The notes beneath the pieces are model-generated. The model was not told the origin of the DNA, ran no database searches, and worked only from the letters and a program-made list of their open reading frames with translations. From Isoetes taiwanensis (lineage: Eukaryota > Streptophyta > Lycopodiopsida > Isoetales > Isoetaceae), in NCBI GenBank assembly GCA_021234155.1, contig JAJEKV010000010.1, forward strand, positions 13,756,538 to 13,820,537: a stretch of DNA of 64,000 nucleotides, in the 5' to 3' direction. The first letter of the stretch is position 1. Each line of letters opens with the position of its first letter. Positions 48,003 to 59,399 of this stretch are shown here, one piece after another. A program made the translations under genes and the position numbers.

Positions 48003-48275
48003 GACGGCCGTCTGAAGGGGAAAACCATTGCTTTTTTTCATTTCGCAAGCCGCCCTCAGAAGGTGGCGAGGTTGCACTAGAGGTCACGCTTTGATTTATG
48101 CACTTGAACACTTTCGCACATGTGTCCGTAAGGTGAAAGAGCCCGCAGATTTTGCTTCTTGCACTTGGAAGCCCCGCACCGCTCGACACGTGGAAGCTTT
48201 CGCATCGGGCCCTCAGAAGGGACGTAGGCTGCATCATCAAAGTGCTTGGAGGCTTTCGACAAGCCGCCCGTAAGG
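48003..48275. repeat. Repeated CGCCCTCAGAAGG / CCGTAAGGTG motif
   Basis: Five related sites: GGCCGTCTGAAGGG (48,008), CCGCCCTCAGAAGGTG (48,050), GTGTCCGTAAGGTG (48,122), GGGCCCTCAGAAGGG (48,208) and CGCCCGTAAGGTG (48,266). Several are preceded by TTTCGCA. The first lies in the palindrome GACGGCCGTC. It is just upstream of the long LINE; its role is unknown. Confidence 0.65.
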
Positions 48276-48299
48276 TGACATCCTATTCATGGCAACTCC

Positions 48300-51200
48300 A
48301 ATAGAATAGAAGAGTCTGACGAGCCCTCCCTTCATCCGTACCCTGGCAGATATGCATGTGGATGGTGCCGATATATGCCCTCTACCTAGCGCCAGACATG
48401 GCAAAGAAAACTTCTATTGGGAGAGTACATAGATGCCATCCCCAATCGCAGCCGATGACACCGCAAAATTGACAAAAGTGCATAATCGAAAAGAGAAGCG
48501 CGGAAGTCTCGCGGCAACAAGCATAGCTCTACAGCATATGATGATACTCTAGCCTAGCAAATAGTGCATCCGACGGTTTCACCACTACCAAACCGTGTGG
48601 TTGAGGAGCACCGAAACGTGGTTCAAGCAATGGCAGAGGGCAACGAGCTCTAATTGCTTGCTTGGCGAGGGGAAATGCAGGCCCCGCGACCTAAATTGCT
48701 CAAGAGGTACCGGCTACCGAAAAATCCACGAGCCAAAGATGGAGACCCGCGATACAAAGACTGAAGATGGCCTTCGCTTAGTGCACTCCGAAGGCGTATG
48801 ATAAGAAGAGTCTTATCGACATGCAAAGTTCGCGATAGATTCCTTTGTACACCGCCATGGAAACCATGACACAGACAAGCAATGTGTTGAGCAGAGACAA
48901 TGGTAACCATCTCCCGCCGGATCGAGAGGTCGAGGAGGTCACATCGCGATGCAAAAGTCCAGTCAGCTTTTGAAGAAAGCCCACAATTGAGAGCCCTTCA
49001 AAGTAGGGTTGAGACACAAGAAGTGGCCCCATCCGCAATGAATCCTATGGTGGACTCTCGCTGCGTAAACCGGAGCATAGCCCGCAGCCCAAGATCGTAA
49101 GATGCAGGAGCCGAGGGCAGCCATTGCCGAACGAGGCAAGGGCCTCAATGCATGCTCATGAGCAATTGCAATGGTGCATGCGTGAATTGACAAGGCAAGA
49201 ACAATTTCAAATAGAGCTAAGCTCCCTGGCCGGGAAGGAGAGACCACTATACCTGCCACGGCCCCCACCCGCCTAAGAGTCCAAAGGCGCCGCCCGAGGG
49301 GCCTACTACTGCACCCCCCTGCCGCCCCATGCCACCCTCCCTAACGTGAGGCCACGCTCTATGCCCCGCCGACAAAGAAACAACTCCCCGTTGTGCCGTG
49401 CGGATTGACCCAACAAATGAGAGCCCCGTGAGCCGAGGCGAGAAGCCACAATGTGGTGGTACGCGGCCCGACAGAAGGCGGGGAGGACCTCATTAACCGC
49501 TCCAAATGTTGATTCTGCTTGAATGACATTCCTCATGCCGGTAAACATTATTAGGGCGAGACGCCATGGCGCCCAAAGACCTGCAACCGCCCACGGGTGG
49601 TCACGCTCACAAAGACGAGATGCGCAAGTGAAAGCGGCCATCTTACGCCCGGTAGGCGTTCTAAAGGAACTGCCCTGTATGTTGATCGAGACCCCGACCC
49701 TACCAACAAGAAGACCGCAGCACGAGTTGGCCAAAGTTAAAAGCATTCGCTACAGATTGGGAGGAGCCGCAGGATCGATTCGGGCAAGATGCAAATTTTC
49801 AGACCGCCCCGAATCGTCGCTACGACCCTTTGCTAACCCTCCAGCAGCCTCTCCGCCGTGCCATCGCCGCCCTAGCATACCGCGCACGCCGCTCAGTTGC
49901 CTCACCTTCCGTGCTCGCATCTCAGCCGCCTTCCACCACCCCCTTCCGCTATCGCCATCGAATCTCCACCGCCGCCCTCGCCAACAAATAGGAATTGTGC
50001 CCTCCGCATGGTCTCCCCGAATTGTCGGGGCTTCCATGGCGAAGGGAGATAGTCTCAACTCGCTTGTCAGAGACATGGATCTCATCTTCCTCATGGAAAC
50101 ATGGGAGCATGCAGACACAGATACCCGACTTGCCAGATACCAGCACTACTCAATCTTCAATGATTGCACAGAAAGCGGGGTATGGGGGATTGCCCGCTAC
50201 TACCGAACAACCTTGGCACAATCAATCTCCTTGTTCAAGATAGACAAGCACAATCGCAGACTGTGGGTGCATGTGCAAAACGCAAGTGAGTGCACTCCTT
50301 TGTGGCGCCCCGCTACTTTCCACATGCGTAGCAACTTCTATCACACCCACCGATGTGGATAGGTCGAACCCTATGTCGATCTATATGATGACATACAAAG
50401 AAAGATAAGCGCTAAGGCAAGCATACTTTTTGAGACTTCAATGCACGACCGGTAGAACAACCCATGAGATTTGATCCCTTTGATCGATGATATATTGCAG
50501 CTTGCATCCCCGCAAAGGAGCTTGGCCACCTGACATCGATGACAATCGCATCACGCCACTGGCCGACAGCTTGCTTTTGCTCGCTAAAGATCTTTGACCC
50601 GGTAATCGCAATGGACTAGCACGCTGGCCTTCCACCGCAAAGAGCACTTTGTAGGCGTGAAAACCGTGGGGCGGATCTAGTGTGGTGGACTATGTGTTGG
50701 TGCCCTCGAAAGGATATGCATGTCGCCAAGCACTTTCGTGGGGAACAAGCTAATAGGGATGAAGAGATCGACCTCGCACCACTTACCACTTTTTACTTGA
50801 AGTTGGCTTGGCGGGTTGTGCGAACCCCCTGCAAATAACTCCTCACATGCCTCACCGCGATTGGATTATGAACATGCAGGGGCTTATGCCCGATGCTTAT
50901 AGATGACCCCGGCAGAAATTTTGCAATATCCTACACTAGAGCAACGTATTGTGGGGCGACCGATGTGCTTAGGATCAAGCGTAGAGAGGTGCTTTGGGAT
51001 AAGCGCCACCCGGACCTCCGTGAACACAACCTTCCCACGTAATCAATGGTTTGATACGAAGTGCAAGGAACACAAATGCCGGCTCCGCCAAGTCACGACC
51101 CCGCTTTTACCACATGTGCGGGGACAAGCATCGCGATCTTCCTTAAACCTAAGAAAGCCAGTACATTGCAACAAGATCAAAGGGAAATGTTTTTACCTCT

Positions 51201-53465
51201 TGAACGCCATCCCCAGACCTTCCGGGCTGGCGGGTTCTTAGAAAGCCAAGATGCCCCCCACGGGGAATATCACTCCCGAAAGCGGTGGAGACAATACTTG
51301 CAACAGCCTATACGACCCTCGTGGTGCACATGCAAGATACCCTTGCAAGAAGGCCCAGTGGAAATCACAGATTCTGACGCGGAACAAGGCTTGCAGCGTT
51401 TTGCCAATGGGAAAGCCCCGCACTTGGATGGCATGCCAAAGCAATTGCTTAAGTGGGCGGGGCCGCCCATAATACCGTCTGACCGCCTTGTTCAACAAGG
51501 CATTACAGAAGGTTTCCCTTTGCAAAGGGACCAATAGCAGAGTTGTTCCATATATATAAGGCAGACCCCCACCGCCCAGCCAATTATCGAACAATCATGG
51601 TCAGTTCGGTTGCAAAATTGCTTGCCGGGATTCTTGAGCGTTAGCAGTTGACGGGCCGGGCGTAGGTAAAAGCAGGTGCGGCCCTCACCCAGCAGATTCG
51701 CACTCCAAGACTCAACCATTGACTACATCTTCACGCTATAACTCGATTGAAGACAAAGAAGAACCGGGCCGATCTATATTGTTGCTTTGTGGATTTTATG
51801 GCGGCGCTTTTGACACCGTGGCTCGGAAAACTATGGGCAAGATCGGCATAAAAAGGGGTTCCTCAGAGATTTGCGCATGCAAATTAGGCAAAGCTATACT
51901 TAAAGATGCTCGGCCTTGCAGCATAAGCCAACCATTTGATAGCAAGATTCGGGGTTCGCCGTGATGCCCTCTCTCCCCAACATTGTTTGGGCTTTACATT
52001 GATCAATTGAGAGCTGGGTTGTGCGATAATGGGGGCGATGGAGCTCACCTTCTCTATCGAATCATCGAGACGGTTAATATATGCCGATGATGTGGACCTC
52101 CTAGGCTACACACACCAGCAGACATGCAACGACATCTCGATGCCCCCGACACATTCCGCTAAGCCAATCGGAGATATGCGCTACAACCCGCCAAGACTAA
52201 GGTGGTTTTCATATCATCTTCATCGCCACCGAGGGTCCCTCCTTCGCTTCGAGGCCACAATGTGGAAGTTGCATCCACATACAAATATTTGGGAGTGGAG
52301 TTTCCTTCTACTATGCACCGGGACACATCCATACGGCCACGAAGTGACTAAGCAGGAAGGCACTATATGCAATGCAAAACAATAGTCATAGAGCGGAGTT
52401 GTATGATTGGGCCCATCGACCACTGCTCAAGGTCTTAGTGGAGCCCCGCCTTTTTATATCGGTGGAAGTATGGGGCCCGGAGTATCACTTGCTACTTGAA
52501 TGACTTGGAGCAGTCCGTAAAGCCTTCTTAGTACGAGCACTAGGGGTGAAGTCCACAGTCCCATATCAAATTCTACTACAGGAGATTGATTCTTGCCTCT
52601 TCGTGAGGGCCCCCCTGATCGCCAATAATCGCCTATTTTCTAAGGTGGTCAATATGGACGATGCTCGCCTCCCCTAAACTAGCTTATATCATGGCAATGG
52701 AGCCGCAAATACCAAGGCCCTTTGAGGGAAAAGAGAGCTCAATGGTTGGCGGATGGAATGTGCAGAGCACAGTGTGCATACATGTGCAAACAGAGGCGAT
52801 CGCCATAGCTTGAGGCAATATCTTGACGATTGCTTCCTCGGCAAGCTTTGGGATGCTAATGCCCTTGAACAGTCAAGACAAAGACACTACCAAAGGCCAC
52901 ATAAATCCCACATTGAAACGAGGCTCGCAATGCTACCCCGTGCACTCCACTTGCCCATGAAAAGGCGCAGACTCATTGCCTCCATTCGCATTGGGGCACA
53001 TCATCTTCTCGAATTGAGACAGCAGATGGATTGGTGAGCCACGCCAGATGTGCTCACAATCTTTGCCAAATGGGAGTCATTGAGGATGAATCTCATACCC
53101 TTCAAAGTTGCCCAAAGATATGATCAAATTCGGACACGATATGTTGAGTTGGTCGCCCCGCCACCGCTACACATGTGACATTGAGCACGGATCCGCACGC
53201 GGCCGGATCATATCTTCAGGAGGTTATGGACATGCGAGATCAGCTATGTCCTCGGGCACACACTTGACATGTATATAAACATTGATGTATACTTGTACAG
53301 TTTGACAGTATTCTTATTATCGCCACGGTTTTTCCTCGAAACCCTTCTTTAAGGGTTTTTAACCCCCGACAAGAATAAGTTTGTCAAGCGCTCCTTATGG
53401 GTCCCATAGGTCGATTGGCCTCAGTGGACGATAAAAAATCATTCTCATTCATTCTCATATGAACA
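48300..53465 (+). mobile_element. Long degenerate LINE (EN and RT)
   Basis: The AP-endonuclease region lies at about 50,010-50,660 (NCRGF, DLIFLMETWEH, SGVWGIAR, then FNARP and later VVDYVLV in shifted frames). The reverse transcriptase spans about 51,240-52,670: FYGGAFDTVARKTM is motif A, CPLSP motif B, YADDVDLLGYTHQQ the catalytic YADD, then YAMQNNSHRAELYDW, LVEPRLF and FLVRALGVKSTVPYQILLQE. A C-terminal part continues to about 53,060 (RRRLIASIRIGAHHLLELR). The ORF1 part is probably 48.3-49.9 kb but unreadable. Stops and shifts throughout mean it is inactive. The 3' end has AAACCCTT...AAGGGTTT and GGACGATAAAA, then a CATT/CATTCT-type tail. The 1.1-kb insertion at 43.9 kb is the same family. 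Confidence 0.88.
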
Positions 53466-55800
53466 AACCTTTTAAAGAAGCAAAACATTTATATTCCATA
53501 ACATTAAGAAAGTGTAATATATGAGCCATCTTTTCATATCATGCCAGCAACATACCATTATTATGTTTATCTTTGGAAAAGTTAGTATCATACATCAGTC
53601 TTAGATATGCCATACTTTTGCGAATCAATATGTGTCAACTTCTTGCAAATAAGGAATGCAAAGGTTTTATCTCTGTCATGGTACAATATAACAGTCACAA
53701 ATAAAATTAATCTTCCAAGAAGATACCCATTTCAACATTGTCTTCAGAACTTGGTAATAGATATTTGCAAGACATTCTTGACGAAATACAATAGCAAAGA
53801 GCAACAAAACATGTTACCTGCACCCACAAACAAGGAGAAGCATCAGAACGGTTGTTATTGTGAGGGATAGCAGGCGTCATATGCTTTCTTGAGGTATCTC
53901 CCTTCACCTTGCTTGCATTCCTCTTTAGAATACAAGGTAAAAGTAGAATGAACAGCCTAGAAATAACAACCCAATACATTTTCCAGATTTAGAGTTATTA
54001 GTCTATACAATTCTAGGCTCTTTAAAAGTTAAATCAAGTATCCCAACCTGTTTGGTATCTTTAAATCCTTTAGATCTAACTGCCAATAGCAGACTTGAGC
54101 TGTAATAATCTTAGATTGACCTTTTACATATTCAATTATCAGAACAAATAATTATGAGAAATTCAATTTAACTATATCATACAGCTACTGCAGATCTCAA
54201 ATGATAAATCCAATAAAACTTAGATCTACACTTCTCAAGCAGGCCCACAATCCCAAAGTTACACATAACCAATCATAGTTGAATCTACATTAAGATATCT
54301 ATCTCAACATAATTCAAAGCTAGTGTAAATCATAATCTACATGTTCTGATGTAAAATCATATTGGCAAAGCAAAAACCTTAGATTAGATTTTCTAGCAAA
54401 GTAAAGCAATCAAAATACTAATAGATTTGCATATAGATATATTGGATTCCTGCTAAAAACCAACTGGGCAAACCTTTTTTGAGCGTTCAGCCAAGCTATT
54501 TTTGGTAACCACTCCTTTGTCCATGTCCTTGGCCATTTCGTAGCTCCCTTGAATGCCACAATCAGAGATCTCTTCAGATATTTCTGCACTTTTCCCTCTG
54601 TGGTCTAAGCTTGCAGCAGCTTTAACCAAAGCTGGATCCCTAGCTTCAGGATTATTTGCAGAGTAAGGTAAGTTAGAAGGGGTTAGAAATACCCATTTGG
54701 ACACTATCAATGGATGCCTCAGGCATTGCATCTATCTTGGCAGCCGATTTCCTGTACTGGTAGATCCTTTTTGTGTTGCCCTCTTTACTCTTCTCCTCAG
54801 CAATCCTCTTTCTGGTGGCAACATTTAAATCCCCTTTCTTTCTTGACATGCTTGATGCTAGGAGGCAGTCTCCGGCCCAACCTTTCTTGAAGGAAAAAAT
54901 GCACTACAGACAATTAAAAGCAACACTATATATATCTCTAGCTAAGGTATCTGGCCCTTCATACCGTCAGTCCCAAGATGTTACACTGCTTGTGCTCGAA
55001 AGTGAGGCAGTACTAAGTATAAGCTATTTGCAAAAATCGTATTTCTTATGCTTATCCACCATGTTCTTTCTAGCTGTAACCCTAACAGTTTTTTGGATCG
55101 CCACACTTTATAACCTTTAACTATTTCTTGCATGTAATACTTTCCAATTTTAATGTCCATGAAACAAATCATGCATTCAACACCATTTATGCATATTGCA
55201 CCTTGCCTAGATCTTTACCAACTGGAAAAATTCTTAGTCTCTAGAAAACATATCAACTATAGTAAATTTAAAAAAATAAAAATAAAAATTAAAATCCAGT
55301 CCACACTAGCCTAGGCAGCAGCCTACTAGTCGTGACATCTACATGGGTCAATCCCCATTGTAGTCTTATTTACCCATACTAGGAACAACCATGGATATCC
55401 AGTCTACAGCCAAAGCGAATAGGGCATTTAAACCATTGAGCCTAGATCTATCCTAGTGGGTCCATAAACAGGCAGACAATTTAGAAAAACCCACCTGAGT
55501 AGCTAAATTCTACACCACTTATACTATTCATTCGAAATGTACCCACTAAACCTTTATGTTCTCATGTATTCATGCCATTATTTAAGAATATTGAAGGTCA
55601 AACCATTGGACCATAGTATACAAACATGAGCTCACTTAATCTCAAAGTTGATATCGAGTGGAGGAGATGCATGATTTTTGGAGTTTTGGCAATGATAACG
55701 ATGTCTATCTATACTTGAAAGAAGGGTATATTTTTATATTTAAAAGGGTAGAACGAGCCAGCCAGGTTAGTGGAAAGCATTAGCATTGAGAGCATATACT
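53466..55800 (-). other. Exon-like fragments, unknown protein
   Basis: Minus-strand open stretches are flanked by plausible splice signals. 54,860-54,690 reads MSRKKGDLNVATRKRIAEEK, then a shift leads to PEARDPALVKAAASL and ends at AAAAAG|GTTTGC near 54,475. About 53,925-53,822 reads KVKGDTSRKHMTPAIPHNN and ends CAG|GTAACA. About 53,770-53,705 reads MSCKYLLPSSEDNVEMG. They lie upstream of the Penelope-like gene on the same strand and could be its first exons, separated from it by the LINE-bearing interval. Frameshifts suggest decay. 54,870-55,800 shows nothing recognisable. Confidence 0.35.
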
Positions 55801-56780
55801 TGTTTCATCTGTATGTAGCCCAAGGATGGAAACCTTCATATTGAGAAGTAGAAAGACAAGGAGTTGACCATAACTTGCAACTGAAACAAATGCTAATTAT
55901 TATTCCTAGGATGGGTCCTGATCTACACATAAGTGGCCGAAGTGAAGTGGTATTCTCATTGAGCTTTGTGAAATCGTACAAATTGATTCCCCTACTGGGG
56001 TATGCTCCGAAACTAGACAATCATCGAGAGCATGAAGAAACTAGGACATACAAGACGAACAAAGATCTTTCATCCGCCGCTCGGTTTTACAAGGAAGAGA
56101 AAACTGGTGCTTGCTTCTCCTCGGGATGCAAGCTCCATCCTTGCGCGATCCCGTGCACCTCGATCACCAAGAGACCTCAGAATCAACCTGCAAAGGCAAA
56201 GATGAAGGAAAAACCCGTCAAGGAGTTAGGCGCCTTACGCATTAATGTATCAAATGTCCAATCAATCCAGAGGCACCAGGGCCATGCTGAAAAGAGGAAC
56301 AACAGCCGACCAATCGAGAATCGTCTGGAATGACCATCGCGAGAAAAATATTCGATTAGTGCTGCCGGAGGCTACATTGCCACGCTTGAGAGATAAAATT
56401 GGAGGATGCCTCGGAGGCTACAAAGGCTACCCGCAAGAACAATGAACCATAAGAACATACAAACTTGCCAAGAACCTCGCATTAACGAAAAACATGGAGG
56501 ATGCGAGGCGGGCAAGAAAACAACCTCGAGAGGTGGAGAAAGAAGACGAAATTGTAGATGGCCACTTGACCAAAAAGAAAAGAGGAACGCCAACATGGAC
56601 TGAATAACAAACATGAACAATTTATCGCCAACAAACCCAAGAAACTCAACCAAACCGAGCCCAACCCCACATCATTCGAGAAGCACACAAAGAGAGGGGG
56701 GGAAGGGCGGGAAGGTAGGTAGAGGTGCTAAAGACAACAAAACAAAGCTCAAGAGAATGCCGATAGGCAACCAAGGGGGA
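55800..56780. other. Repeat-like, no gene recognised
   Basis: ORFs of up to 152 codons (55,875-56,333, +) are rich in Lys/Arg and lack any family signature. Composition is similar to the A-rich repeats and it leads into a TATA-like box at 56,790. Confidence 0.35.
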
Positions 56781-56789
56781 AAACCGGTC

Positions 56790-56865
56790 TATAAATAGGA
56801 GGGCGTGATACTGGGGCGTCCCCATCCAAGGAATGACGGTTCTATTGCTATCGCAATAGAACCGT
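56790..56865 (+). promoter_or_regulatory. TATA box plus leader hairpin (copy A)
   Basis: TATAAATAG lies at 56790-56798. About 35 bp on, CCAAGGAATG leads into a perfect 13-bp stem: ACGGTTCTATTGC (56836-56848), loop TATC, GCAATAGAACCGT (56853-56865). The distance puts a predicted transcript start just before the hairpin. It is homologous to the structure at 1,019-1,071, with both arms altered. Confidence 0.65.
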
Positions 56866-57091
56866 AGCATTAGCTTATAACAATTCATCAATCTGTTCTA
56901 ACAGAAGTTTTTTGATCCGGCCCTCATGATGGGCGTCATGATCTTCAAGCCGCCGCCGCTATGGCGTAATTTTTCCACCGAAATAAACACCTTTCAGCTG
57001 AAATAGTGGGTCCAACATGATAATACATTCATAACTTGCGTGCAGAACCTATACTCAGAAATACATTCATGACTTGTATTCATTATCCTTT

Positions 57092-57574
57092 CCCATCGAT
57101 CCGAGACATCGGATCGCCATTCTAGAATGGGACGAGCATGCATGTTTTGCATGCATGCGGGCGGCGCATGCCCGTTTTGGTTGGGAGTTCGCTATATTTT
57201 AGCGCGTTTACGCCCGACTTCTCGGGCGCTTCCTCTTCTCTCTCTCCAGCATCCTTATTCTCTTTGAATTGTTTCGGTGCAGGGGAGGGGCTTCTTCCCG
57301 CCTGGTTTTGGCTAATTTGGCGTTTCTTTCATCTTTGTCCCTTTCTCGCCTTTAGCCTTCATCCTGTGACCTTCGCCCTCGATCCTAGTTTGTTAAGGAA
57401 GTCCTTTGGTATTCATTTGTTGGTTTCATGTGAGTCCCATTCTAGAATCCCATCGATCCGAGACATCGGATCGCCATTCTAGAATGGGACGAGCATGCAT
57501 GTTTTGCATGCATGCGGGCGGCGCATGCCCGTTTTGGTTGGGAGTTCGCTATTTTAGGCGTTTACGCCCGACTT
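57092..57574 (-). repeat. Direct repeat of about 130 bp carrying leader hairpin (copies C1, C2)
   Basis: 57,092-57,223 and 57,449-57,574 are nearly identical at a 357-bp offset. Each has CGATCCGA, loop GACA, TCGGATCG (57097-57116; 57454-57473), then the palindrome CCATTCTAGAATGG, the block GCATGCATG TTTT GCATGCATGC, a GGGCG/CGCCC-rich part and a TATTTTA element. Read on the minus strand this is TATA-like, CTCGTCCC, AGAATG, hairpin, closely matching copy B at 42,037-42,086. Confidence 0.85.
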
Positions 57575-58420
57575 CTCATCGGTGCCGTGGCGTCCCCTAC
57601 TGGGTGATCACGATGCACTCCACCGTATACAAACAGGAGTTCATCCCCCATACCACTCCATGCCGATACAGGCAGGCCCTCCACATAACACCGCAACCGT
57701 GGGGTTCCAATTGGGAAGAGTGAAGGGGTCATTTACCCCGCCTCCCTCGGGGCCTACCTAGCGCGAAGCGTAAACATACATGTCGGTATACAATAACATC
57801 ACATATCCACCTCGAAGGGTGGTCCATCACATCCGCATAGACAAAGATCGATTACAATACATATGGGAAATCCTACCCCGTGCTCAGATTCAAAGGGATG
57901 ACCGACGGCTTGGGTCTCCGAGTTCATTGCGATGCGAGAATTCATGGCAATGGATTTGGTGGGCATTAGAACATGGCTTAGGGTTGTCCACTCCATCCGC
58001 CCCTCCCGTACACACTTTGCGTAGTAGGTTGAAAAGTGTCGGGACTGACCAGTAGCCCACGGATGCATAGCCAAAGGGGCTATTCCCCGGTTTCATCTCC
58101 CCACCCCGATGGGGCGTAGGGATCACTCCCTCCTCAGGTCTACATGCCGACTCAAGGTGACTAGAGGGCCACGCCCGTGACGACTTGAACCCATTGGAAG
58201 GTGAACCCCACCCCACGGGTCGGAGCCCATGCCTTGCCCTCGCACTCGCTGGCAAGCCATTAGACCTAGTCACAATGATCCCCTTAGCACTAACACACCA
58301 TAGGGATCGCTCAAGAGTCAACATGAACCTCCTTCTAAGCCGGGCCTCGCCCCCTTCACCCACAAACTGTGTGGCTCTTGTGCACAGTCGAATCTATAGT
58401 GTGCTAGAGAGGCTAATCTA
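57575..58420. other. GC-rich TE-like sequence
   Basis: ORFs on both strands (e.g. 57,890-58,363, minus) overlap each other and carry no family motif. It may be the internal or LTR sequence of a retrotransposon. Nothing firmer can be said. Confidence 0.35.
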
Positions 58421-59303
58421 GGAGCATCTACTACCAAGCTTTAGGTCTCTACCCCTTCCCAATACAAGGAGTTCATAGAGATACATCATCCATATACATC
58501 ATAGAAGAACTAAAGAACTATATCTAATCTATATCATAGAGTTAGGTTCTTTAGTTAGAGTCCGCTATCTAGAGATCTAGAGGGTCGCTATATGGGCAAT
58601 TTAAGAGGCTAAACCCACCGATTGATGGCTGAAATGGGGTTTAGACTATTAAATTGCCTAAATACCGATCCTTGAGTTCCTCCTCCTGACCTCCGAGCTC
58701 CCACCATCCCTGCCGAGATGCTCGAATCAAGGAAAACTAATGATGCAATTCTCTCGGGCATTTAGTTCGGGAGGCTGGTTTTGACCCTTGGGCAAATCAA
58801 AACAGAGCTCTAAAAACCCTAGAAACGAAAATGGGCAAGTTAGGGTTCTCCTATTTAAATAGACAAGGGGTTGGCTAGGGTTTCCAATTATCCCCTTTAG
58901 GCATGTGGGATAATGGAAATGGGCCCACTTTGCCTTTAAGGGCTAGGTGGCCAAATGTGCCCACATGGAAATGTGTGCACCCAATTGTGCTCACATGGAA
59001 ATGTGTGCATATTAATGAATGTGCACATTGGAAAATGTGCACATTAATTGCACCTATGGGTATGGCCCACTTGGCATAAAGTGGCCACATGGGAAAATGT
59101 GCACCTAAGTGAATGTGCACACGGGTTTAATGTGCACATTACTAAATGCACACTCCTTGCAAGTTGCCCCCAGGGCTACTAGCCCCGCTACACGCTAAGC
59201 GTGCACACGCCACGGGGTGGCGGTAATGCTGACGTGACGCAGGCAAAGATAAAGATATACCCCGGAGCGTATCTGCGGCCGAACGCCACATTCTCCCCAC
59301 CTT
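58421..59303 (-). mobile_element. Putative 3' LTR with polypurine tract (minus strand)
   Basis: On the minus strand AAGGTGGGGAGAA (59,303-59,291), a polypurine tract, is followed by TGTGGCG, a possible LTR start at 59,290. Upstream text resembles the RGGEN-type end of Ty3/gypsy pol. The U3-like part contains GTGCAC repeats (58,925-59,120), and a TATA-like CTATTTAAATAG lies at about 58,851-58,862. Downstream there is an 11-bp inverted repeat, AACTAAAGAAC/GTTCTTTAGTT (58,508-58,556). The far LTR border is not identified. Confidence 0.45.
58925..59150. repeat. GTGCACATT palindromic repeat cluster
   Basis: About ten copies of AATGTGCACA/ATGTGTGCA/TGTGCCCACAT-like words, several embedded in CACATGGAAATGTG. 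Many are self-complementary (AATGTGCACATT). The spacing is roughly 20-30 bp and irregular. Confidence 0.85.
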
Positions 59304-59399
59304 GAAATGATGTTGTTCCGCAGCATCGCGGGGTCTCCCCACCTTGGACTCTTCCTACCCTGCAATCAACCTGATGCATACGATATACTACTATAATAC

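Noticed and set aside
49306-49746. 146-codon minus-strand ORF
   Set aside because: It lies antisense within the GC-rich 5' part of the degenerate plus-strand LINE and has no motif of its own.
49523-50362. 279-codon ORF as a cellular gene
   Set aside because: Its C-terminal half is the LINE endonuclease region (DLIFLMETWEH); the N-terminal half is low-complexity Pro/Arg.
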